From positions 1-5,310 of the forward strand of contig CAITID010000110.1 in NCBI GenBank assembly GCA_903892335.1: a DNA stretch of 5,310 nucleotides, read 5' to 3'. A program made the position numbers and the translations under genes. The notes under the pieces were generated by a model. It had not been told where the DNA came from. It did no database searches and saw only the letters and a list, made by a program, of their open reading frames with translations. Shown here one piece after another: positions 1 to 5,092 of this stretch. This DNA comes from an uncultured Actinomycetes bacterium. Lineage in GTDB: Bacteria > Actinomycetota > Actinomycetes > Nanopelagicales > Nanopelagicaceae. The stretch's first letter is position 1. Each line of letters starts with the position of its first letter.

Positions 1-3
1 CGC

Positions 4-9
4 TAAGAT
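4..9 (+). promoter_or_regulatory. possible -10 box (TAAGAT) of a leaderless transcript
   Basis: TAAGAT fits the actinobacterial -10 pattern TANNNT and lies 7 nt before the ATG at 17. Transcription would therefore begin at or next to the start codon. No good Shine-Dalgarno sequence lies at a usable distance, since the only AGG (13-15) is 1 nt from the ATG, and this supports a leaderless start. Any -35 element would fall outside the window, so it cannot be judged. Confidence 0.4.
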
Positions 10-16
10 TTTAGGC

Positions 17-1405
17 ATGACATGGCAAAGAGTTGATTTAACACCAGCTCAGGTAGATCACTTAAAAACATTAGTTACCGGTCTGGTATCAACTAATGAG
101 AGCATCCTTGATCAACATGGTCGGGATGAATCTGCCATCGCTCCAGTTCGCCCATCAGCAGTTGTCATGCCGCGCAGCACTGAAGAAGTTTCTAAGGTTT
201 TAAAGTACTGCAACGAAGAAAAGATTCCTGTTGTTGCCTTTGGCGCTGGTTCATCCCTTGAAGGACATGTTCTTCCATTATTTGGTGGCATCTCCTTAGA
301 TCTAACTGAGATGAACAAGATAATTGAGATTAGAGCCGATGATTTATTGGTTCGAGTTGAGCCAGGTGTTCATCGAATGGCGTTAAATGAAAAGCTAGCA
401 ACTTCAGGATTATTTTTCTCAGTAGATCCTGGTGCTGACGCCACATTAGGCGGCATGGCCTCAACTGGCGCAGCTGGCACAACCACAGTTCGTTATGGCT
501 CAATGCGCGAAAATGTTTTAGCGTTAACTGCGGTAATGGCAGATGGCACAATTATTAGAACTGGCCGTGAAACTAGGAAATTATCTGCTGGTTATGACTT
601 AACTAGATTATTAGTTGGGTCCGAGGGAACACTTGCCGTAATTACAGAGCTAACACTTCGAGTCTTTGGTATTCCAGAGAAAATGGCAGCGGCAATTGTG
701 CGCTTTCCAACTTTGGCTGATGGTGTAACGGCAGCGACTGCAATTGTCAGGTCTGGTATTTCTATTGCTCGTTGTGAGTTTTTAGATGCGCAGTGCATTA
801 AGAATGTAAATGCTCATGATGGGTTAACACTTACTGAGGTACCGACATTATTTTTTGAGTTTCATGGCAGTCCGCAAGGCGTGCAAGAAGATGCCAACTC
901 CGTAAAAGAGATTGTCGAGGAATTTGGTGGAAGTGAGTTTGAGTGGACAACTGATGAGGGTGCGCGCCGAAAATTATGGCAGGCACGTCATAACGCTTAT
1001 TGGGCAGGTATTGCAGCAAATCCAGGAATGCGCGCAGTTAGTACAGATGCTGCGGTGCCACTTTCTAAATTAGCCGATGCGGTAACAGTTGCAGATGAGG
1101 TACTTTCAAAACACAAGTATCCGTACTCAATTTTGGGGCATGTGGCTGATGCAAATTTCCATTGTTTTATTGTTACTGATCCAAGTAAGCCTGCAGAGTT
1201 AGAAGAGGTTCGACATATAACCCATGAGATAACAATGAAGATGATCGCAATGGGTGGCACATGTACTGGTGAACATGGCATCGGCTCGGGCAAAATTGAT
1301 GCTTTAATCGCTGAAACAGGTGCGCCAGCGGTTAATATTATGAAATCAATCAAGCAAGTACTTGATCCAAATAATATTTTAAATCCAGGAAAGGTTTTTA
1401 ACTAG
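17..1405 (+). CDS. FAD-linked oxidase, D-lactate dehydrogenase (cytochrome)/GlcD-like
   Basis: Probably oxidises D-lactate or a similar 2-hydroxy acid (glycolate is the main alternative) and passes electrons to a cytochrome or quinone at the membrane. The 462-residue protein has the complete two-domain layout. An FAD-binding PCMH/FAD_binding_4 domain spans about residues 45-215, with FGAGSSLEGH at 75-84, VDPGADATLGGMASTGAAGT at 137-156 and GSEGTLAVIT at 201-210. A FAD-oxidase C-terminal domain spans about 220-460, with EFHGS at 281-285, GHVADANFH at 374-382 (H375, H382), GTCTGEHGIG at 414-423 (H420) and the closing ILNPGKV. The order and wording of these motifs resemble mitochondrial LDHD more than E. 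coli GlcD, and there is no targeting or signal peptide. The length is normal for the family. The GHV.D.NFH block carries Ala where LDHD has Gly at two places. The stop abuts the next start, so it is co-transcribed with the TerC-like gene. The family assignment is firm; the exact substrate is inferred. Confidence 0.93.
   Translation: MTWQRVDLTPAQVDHLKTLVTGLVSTNESILDQHGRDESAIAPVRPSAVVMPRSTEEVSKVLKYCNEEKIPVVAFGAGSSLEGHVLPLFGGISLDLTEMNKIIEIRADDLLVRVEPGVHRMALNEKLATSGLFFSVDPGADATLGGMASTGAAGTTTVRYGSMRENVLALTAVMADGTIIRTGRETRKLSAGYDLTRLLVGSEGTLAVITELTLRVFGIPEKMAAAIVRFPTLADGVTAATAIVRSGISIARCEFLDAQCIKNVNAHDGLTLTEVPTLFFEFHGSPQGVQEDANSVKEIVEEFGGSEFEWTTDEGARRKLWQARHNAYWAGIAANPGMRAVSTDAAVPLSKLADAVTVADEVLSKHKYPYSILGHVADANFHCFIVTDPSKPAELEEVRHITHEITMKMIAMGGTCTGEHGIGSGKIDALIAETGAPAVNIMKSIKQVLDPNNILNPGKVFN
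1387..1394 (+). promoter_or_regulatory. ribosome binding site for the TerC-like gene
   Basis: AGGAAAGG lies inside the last codons of the dehydrogenase, 11 nt before the ATG at 1406. It is a purine-rich Shine-Dalgarno-like stretch at a slightly long spacing. It supports the start codon that directly abuts the upstream TAG and suggests translational coupling. Confidence 0.5.
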
Positions 1406-2314
1406 ATGAGCTCAACTATCTGGGCGGTCACAATCGCCGTATTGTTTGCCGTTCTCGCCATCGATTTAACCCTGGCTGTTTTGCGCCGTCATACTGAAAC
1501 CTCATTTAAAGAGGCGGCAGTCTGGACAGTAATTTATGTTTCGGCAGCGATTGCTTTCGGAATCTCAATGGGCCAATGGGGCGGCTCACAAGCACGCTCT
1601 GAATTCTTTGCTGGTTGGATAACTGAGTACTCATTATCAATTGACAACTTATTTATTTTTATTATTATTTTAACTCGACTAAAAATTGCTAAATCGAAAG
1701 AGCAACTGGTTTTATTAATTGGAATTATCATGGCGCTCGTACTGCGTGGCATCTTTATTTTGTTAGGCGCAGCAGTAGTTGAGCGATACACCTGGGTCTT
1801 CTTTATCTTTGGTGCCTTCTTGATATTTACCGCATTTAAATTGCAAAGTGAGGGCGACCATGAATGGAAAGAGGGCAAGTTAATTATTTGGCTAAAGGCG
1901 CGCGGCTCATCACAAATGACTATCGCACTATTCGCCCTTGCTTTCACCGATCTAATATTCGCACTTGATTCAATTCCAGCGATCTTTGGTTTAACTAAGG
2001 ATCCATACATCGTATTTACCGCAAATGTTTTTGCGCTGATGGGACTTCGCCAGTTGTACTTTTTAATTGGTGGCTTAATGAATCGCTTGATTTACTTAAC
2101 CAAGGGTCTATCAATCATCTTGGGCTTTATCGGAGTTAAGTTAATTATTGAAGCTTTCCATGGAATTGATATCCACATTATCTTCGGTGTGCATATCCCA
2201 ACGATTCAAACACAATTCTCATTAGCGGTCATTGTGGGCACGTTAATCATCACAACAATTGCAAGTTTGATCGTAAGCGGCAAGCGAGCAGGTAATAAGC
2301 CAGTCCAGCATTAA
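1406..2314 (+). CDS. TerC/Alx-family integral membrane protein, probable metal-ion exporter
   Basis: A 302-residue polytopic membrane protein with about 7-9 hydrophobic segments (first near 6-27, last near 270-291). It has the hallmark TerC motifs: WITEYSLSIDN at 71-81 with D80, TDLIFALDSIPAIFG at 181-195 with D182 and D188, and FTANVFALMGLRQLYFLIGG at 204-223, followed by GFIGVKLIIEA at 240-250. The acidic membrane residues are the proposed metal-coordinating positions of the family. Characterised relatives such as Alx and YceF/YkoY-type proteins act in manganese efflux or in metal loading of exported enzymes, while the tellurium resistance of plasmid TerC is a specialised case. The loop between the two conserved halves (about 148-170) looks roughly 20 residues shorter than in typical members. 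The gene starts with no gap after the dehydrogenase stop, and no room exists for a yybP-ykoY manganese riboswitch. The family call is secure; the ion specificity is not shown by sequence. Confidence 0.93.
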   Translation: MSSTIWAVTIAVLFAVLAIDLTLAVLRRHTETSFKEAAVWTVIYVSAAIAFGISMGQWGGSQARSEFFAGWITEYSLSIDNLFIFIIILTRLKIAKSKEQLVLLIGIIMALVLRGIFILLGAAVVERYTWVFFIFGAFLIFTAFKLQSEGDHEWKEGKLIIWLKARGSSQMTIALFALAFTDLIFALDSIPAIFGLTKDPYIVFTANVFALMGLRQLYFLIGGLMNRLIYLTKGLSIILGFIGVKLIIEAFHGIDIHIIFGVHIPTIQTQFSLAVIVGTLIITTIASLIVSGKRAGNKPVQH

Positions 2315-2321
2315 TTGATGG

Positions 2322-2327
2322 CACAAT
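2322..2327 (+). promoter_or_regulatory. possible -10 element (CACAAT) before the glycan export genes
   Basis: CACAAT resembles a -10 hexamer with a weak first base and lies 7 nt before the ATG at 2335, the geometry of a leaderless start. No TTGACA-like -35 is visible at 16-18 nt upstream. The alternative is translation from AAGGG at 2328-2332, but that is only 2 nt from the ATG and too close for normal use. The 20-nt gap after the TerC-like stop holds nothing else recognisable. Confidence 0.3.
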
Positions 2328-2334
2328 AAGGGCC

Positions 2335-3207
2335 ATGAATGCCGACCCACGAAAGATTCAAGTATTTGAACCTCATCGTGCATCACTTCCAAAGTTAAAG
2401 CCATACCTAAATGAGTTTTGGCGCCGACGTGAGTTTGCAACTGAGTTATCAAGATTTACCGACAAGGCAGAGTATCTAGACTCTAAATTAGGAAAAGTTT
2501 GGTTAGTTCTAAATCCATTGTTTTTAGCAGTTATTTACTTCTTACTAGTTTCAGTTATCCGTGGTGGTACCAGCCAAACTGATGGCTTTGTTACTTTGGC
2601 ACATATTTTAATTGGTTTATTCACTTTTTACTTCGCTCAAAATACAATTTTACTTGGCGCTCAATCAATTACTTCTGGTGGCCGATTAATTCTTAATCAA
2701 GCTTTTCCTAGATCACTACTACCCCTATCTAGTGCGCTCAGCGCCGCTCGCCAATTCATACCAACTATTCCGGTATACATAGCGGTAGTTCTAATTGGAA
2801 AATTACTATTTCCAGATGCCGCACTTCCTGGCTTAACTTGGAACTACCTATATCTACCGCTGTTACTACTTCCACTTGCATTTACTAGTTTTGGCTTGGC
2901 TTTGCTATTTGCAACCATGAATGTTTACTTTCGTGACACCAGCAAGCTGCTCTCTTACATAACTAGAATCTGGTTATACGCATCCCCAGTTTTATGGTTA
3001 CCAGATATGGTCAATGGTTGGCACCGGATCATTCTTTATTTAAACCCACTAGGGCCTGTGCTATCTGCTAACAGCAGAATCTGGATTGATGGCTTAGCAC
3101 CTACTGCTGCGCAATTAATTGCCTGCGCAATCTGGTCACTGCTTGCACTATTAACTGGTGGCTACTTCTTTATTTCAAGGGAGCGCGACTTTGCGGTCAG
3201 AATCTAA
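2335..3207 (+). CDS. ABC-2 type polysaccharide/teichoic acid export permease (Wzm/TagG-like)
   Basis: Transmembrane half of an ABC exporter that moves an undecaprenyl-linked surface polysaccharide across the cytoplasmic membrane. The 290-residue protein has the ABC2_membrane layout. It begins with an amphipathic N-terminal stretch and the typical entry region DSKLGKVWLVLNPLF (49-63). About six hydrophobic segments follow, near 59-76, 86-108, 140-159, 171-195, 205-222 and 257-279. Family landmarks are FPRSLLPLSS (124-133) in the coupling region, NVYFRDTSKLL (196-206), WLYASPVLW (213-221), LNPLGPVL (236-243) and a charged C-terminal RERDFAVRI (282-290). The length is normal. The partner ATPase follows at once, as in wzm-wzt and tagG-tagH pairs. 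Its stop codon (3205-3207) overlaps the likely ribosome binding site of that gene. The substrate polymer cannot be read from the sequence. The ATG at 2335 is chosen because the family's N-terminal region is then complete. Confidence 0.92.
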   Translation: MNADPRKIQVFEPHRASLPKLKPYLNEFWRRREFATELSRFTDKAEYLDSKLGKVWLVLNPLFLAVIYFLLVSVIRGGTSQTDGFVTLAHILIGLFTFYFAQNTILLGAQSITSGGRLILNQAFPRSLLPLSSALSAARQFIPTIPVYIAVVLIGKLLFPDAALPGLTWNYLYLPLLLLPLAFTSFGLALLFATMNVYFRDTSKLLSYITRIWLYASPVLWLPDMVNGWHRIILYLNPLGPVLSANSRIWIDGLAPTAAQLIACAIWSLLALLTGGYFFISRERDFAVRI

Positions 3208-3217
3208 GGTGACACCT
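3207..3217 (+). repeat. short inverted repeat AGGTG-A-CACCT over the ATPase RBS
   Basis: Perfect 5-nt arms (3207-3211 and 3213-3217) around one base. It contains AGGTGA (3207-3212), the best Shine-Dalgarno match for the GTG at 3218, and it overlaps the last base of the permease stop codon. A 5-nt dyad alone is common by chance. It is listed because it is the first of three adjacent inverted repeats. Confidence 0.4.
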
Positions 3218-4000
3218 GTGCTGCCAAGTAACTTGGCAATTCGAATTGAAGATCTTTCAATTCGCTACAAAATTAATATTGAGTCAAAGAAAACTTTAAA
3301 GAATGCACTGATGCGCGCTAGTAAAGGCCAACGCGTTCGAACTCGCACAGTAGAGGCGGTTAATCATCTTTCCTTAGATATTCCACATGGCAGCGTCGTT
3401 GGAATTGTTGGCGCTAATGGCGCTGGTAAATCAACTTTAATGCGATCAATTGCCGGAATCTTGCCGCCATCAGAGGGTCGAATAACTGTTGATGGAAAGA
3501 TTTCAACATTGTTAGCACTTGGTGTTGGATTTAATCCCGCACTTTCAGGACGGGACAATATTATTTTGGGCGGTTTAGCTGCTGGTATGTCACGTGCTGA
3601 GATTGAAAGTAAAACTGATGAGATCGCTCAATTTGCTGATCTGCCCGATGGTTTTATTGATATGCCAGTGCGCACATACTCATCTGGCATGTATGGTCGC
3701 GTTGCTTTCTCAGTTGCCGTAAACATGACACCAGATATCTTGCTTCTAGACGAGGCGCTATCGGCTGGTGATGCTGCATTTAAAGAGAAATCCTTTAATC
3801 GCATGCGTGAATTGTGTGCGCAGGCCCGCACTATTTTAATTGTTTCACACGCCTTGGCATCAATTAATGAATTATGTGATGTGGCAATCTGGTTACATAA
3901 AGGAAAATTGGTAGCCAACGGTAAGCCGCAAGAGATCACCGAGCAGTACTTAAAGTTCTTAGATGTAGGCGCTCTTCCTTCATCCTACGAGGATTTATAA
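3218..4000 (+). CDS. ABC transporter ATPase for polysaccharide export (Wzt/TagH-like, short form)
   Basis: Hydrolyses ATP to power the preceding permease. From GTG 3218 the product has 260 residues. It shows Walker A GANGAGKST (65-73), the Wzt-type Q-loop region GVGFNPALSGRDNI (102-115, no glutamine), the degenerate signature TYSSGM (153-158) in place of LSGGQ, Walker B ILLLDEAL (174-181), the D-loop SAGD (182-185) and switch histidine H211 in VSHAL. These variants mark the Wzt/TagH/KpsT group. Length ends with the ATPase core, so the C-terminal carbohydrate-binding domain of long Wzt proteins is absent. The start is ambiguous. GTG 3218 follows AGGTGA with 5 nt spacing. TTG 3191 follows AAGGGAG (3177-3183) with 7 nt and would overlap the permease by 17 nt. 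GTG 3158 would extend the frame but has no RBS and a 50-nt overlap. All keep the same ATPase domain. The glycosyltransferase start abuts its stop. Confidence 0.9.
   Translation: MLPSNLAIRIEDLSIRYKINIESKKTLKNALMRASKGQRVRTRTVEAVNHLSLDIPHGSVVGIVGANGAGKSTLMRSIAGILPPSEGRITVDGKISTLLALGVGFNPALSGRDNIILGGLAAGMSRAEIESKTDEIAQFADLPDGFIDMPVRTYSSGMYGRVAFSVAVNMTPDILLLDEALSAGDAAFKEKSFNRMRELCAQARTILIVSHALASINELCDVAIWLHKGKLVANGKPQEITEQYLKFLDVGALPSSYEDL
3222..3238 (+). repeat. perfect 8-nt-arm inverted repeat TGCCAAGT-A-ACTTGGCA
   Basis: Arms at 3222-3229 and 3231-3238 are exact reverse complements around one central base. The RNA could form a 7-bp stem with a 3-nt loop just after the GTG at 3218. The repeat is coding (residues LPSNLAI of the ATPase). 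It could be a protein-binding dyad, an RNA hairpin or a coincidence of codons. No T-tract follows, so it is not an intrinsic terminator. Confidence 0.5.
3242..3264 (+). repeat. perfect 9-nt-arm inverted repeat CGAATTGAA-gatct-TTCAATTCG
   Basis: Arms 3242-3250 and 3256-3264 are exact reverse complements with a 5-nt loop, enough for a clear though AU-rich hairpin. It lies 3 nt after the previous inverted repeat and inside the codons for IRIEDLSIR, the first beta strand of the ATPase. Part of the symmetry could arise because this peptide begins and ends with Ile-Arg. No U-tract follows. Confidence 0.5.
3982..3994 (+). promoter_or_regulatory. ribosome binding site for the glycosyltransferase, within a small inverted repeat
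   Basis: GAGGA (3989-3993) lies 7 nt before the ATG at 4001, an ideal Shine-Dalgarno position, inside the final codons of the ATPase. It sits in the dyad ATCCT-acg-AGGAT (5-nt arms, 3-nt loop). The anti-SD-pairing bases could thus be masked until a ribosome finishing the ATPase opens the stem, which would couple the two genes. The RBS is well supported; the masking is inference. Confidence 0.55.
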
Positions 4001-5074
4001 ATGCAAATCTCATTAGTTTCATCAGCTGATGAGGTATCCGATGCCAGATTACATCGGTTGTGTAACGCCTTAATTAAAGATGGCAACACAGTCCAAGTTA
4101 TCGCGCTAGGTAAGGCAGCTGACGCACCAGCTGGCGTAAGTTTTAAGAAAGCAATTGGCAATAAATCCTTTGCTGCCAGAATCATTAGAGATTTAACTAT
4201 CCCCTTTCAATCAAGTGGGAAGGTAGTAATTGTCGTTGCCCCCGACCTGCTTTTAACAAGCTGGTTAATTAGTAAATTGCGCAGGCAAAAATTAGTTGCA
4301 GATGTGCATGAGGATTACTTGCAATTACTTAAAGATCGCAGTTGGGCAAAGGGTGTGATTGGAAAATTTGCCGATTTGGTTGCTCGCGCAGCAACTTACA
4401 TTGCCAAGAGTTCGGCGCTTACTACTGTGGCTGATACACAAGTGCCACCAGCGGATGCTAAAAATAGATTGGTAGTCAGAAATTTGCCAGATCTATCCTT
4501 AATTACTCAAAGCGGTGCGCTCTCTAGCAAGCCGGTAGCAATTTATATTGGTGATATTAGAAAATCTCGTGGCCTAAGTAAGATTTTAGAGGTTGCAGAG
4601 TTAACACCAAATTGGCAATTTGAATTAATTGGCAATGTGGCACCAGCTGATCAGGAATATCTTGAAAACTGGAAACGCACCTGCCCTGCAGTAAGTCGTG
4701 TTAAATTTCATGGCAAGTTAGCACCAAAGCAATCTTGGAAATTTGCGCAAGGCGCATGGGTTGGTTTGTCATTACTAGATGCAACGCCAGCATTTATCGA
4801 AGCGGTGCCAAGTAAGTTGTATGAGTACCTAAGTTGTGGCCTTGCAGTTGTTTCTACAAATTTGCCACGGAGTGCAAAGATTATTTCAGAAAGTAATGCT
4901 GGTGTGATTGCCGACTCTGCGCAAGAGATTGCAGCTGCATTAATTAAATTTGAAAGTAATCTGGATGAAATTAATCAGATGCGCAGCAATGGTGTAATTT
5001 GGGCAAAAAATAATTTAGATTCTCCCGCTGAATACGAGCGCTTTAGCGCAGCAATTTCTAATCTTTTAAAGTAA
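4001..5074 (+). CDS. GT-B glycosyltransferase, family 4-like
   Basis: Transfers a sugar from a nucleotide-sugar donor onto the growing cell-surface glycan at the cytoplasmic face of the membrane; donor and acceptor are not readable. The 357-residue protein has the two Rossmann-like halves of a GT-B enzyme. The N-terminal acceptor half (about 1-170) includes the opening strand ISLVSSADEVSDAR and VADVHEDY at 99-106. The C-terminal donor half (about 177-345) begins with AIYIGDIRKSRGLSKILE at 180-197. The family 4 EX7E motif is present as E267 and E275, followed by YLSCGLAVVSTNLP at 276-289, the nucleotide-sugar binding segment. No transmembrane segment or signal peptide is evident, so peripheral membrane association is expected. 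The ATG abuts the ATPase stop and a GAGGA RBS precedes it, so it belongs to the export operon. The family call is strong; the specific linkage is unknown. Confidence 0.88.
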   Translation: MQISLVSSADEVSDARLHRLCNALIKDGNTVQVIALGKAADAPAGVSFKKAIGNKSFAARIIRDLTIPFQSSGKVVIVVAPDLLLTSWLISKLRRQKLVADVHEDYLQLLKDRSWAKGVIGKFADLVARAATYIAKSSALTTVADTQVPPADAKNRLVVRNLPDLSLITQSGALSSKPVAIYIGDIRKSRGLSKILEVAELTPNWQFELIGNVAPADQEYLENWKRTCPAVSRVKFHGKLAPKQSWKFAQGAWVGLSLLDATPAFIEAVPSKLYEYLSCGLAVVSTNLPRSAKIISESNAGVIADSAQEIAAALIKFESNLDEINQMRSNGVIWAKNNLDSPAEYERFSAAISNLLK

Positions 5075-5080
5075 TCAGGG

Positions 5081-5086
5081 TAGGCT
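5081..5086 (+). promoter_or_regulatory. possible -10 box (TAGGCT) of a leaderless transcript
   Basis: TAGGCT matches the TANNNT pattern, a form frequent in actinobacterial promoters, and ends 6 nt before the ATG at 5093. Transcription would start at about the initiation codon. No Shine-Dalgarno sequence lies at a good distance; AGGG at 5077-5080 is 12 nt away. No convincing -35 is seen upstream. TAGGC is directly repeated here (5081-5085 and 5086-5090). Confidence 0.45.
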
Positions 5087-5092
5087 AGGCAC

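Noticed and set aside
1..16. End of an upstream gene
   Set aside because: TAA and TAG triplets are present in this short edge, but 16 bases cannot show which, if any, ends a gene.
997..1353. 118-codon open frame on the minus strand
   Set aside because: It is the antisense shadow of the dehydrogenase C-terminal domain, whose conserved motifs fix the coding strand.
1380..1406. Manganese (yybP-ykoY) riboswitch before the TerC-like gene
   Set aside because: The start abuts the upstream stop codon, so there is no leader in which such an element could fold.
1534..2010. 158-codon open frame on the minus strand
   Set aside because: It lies wholly antisense to the conserved TerC-like gene, its translation shows no recognisable domain, and no promoter or RBS supports it.
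2315..2334. Terminator after the TerC-like gene
   Set aside because: The 20-nt gap has no stem of useful length and no T-run.
3222..3264. Intrinsic terminator between permease and ATPase
   Set aside because: The hairpins are not followed by a T-tract, and they lie in codons required for the first strand of the ATPase domain.
3628..3939. 103-codon open frame on the minus strand
   Set aside because: It is antisense to the ATPase signature, Walker B and H-loop, and has no family resemblance of its own.
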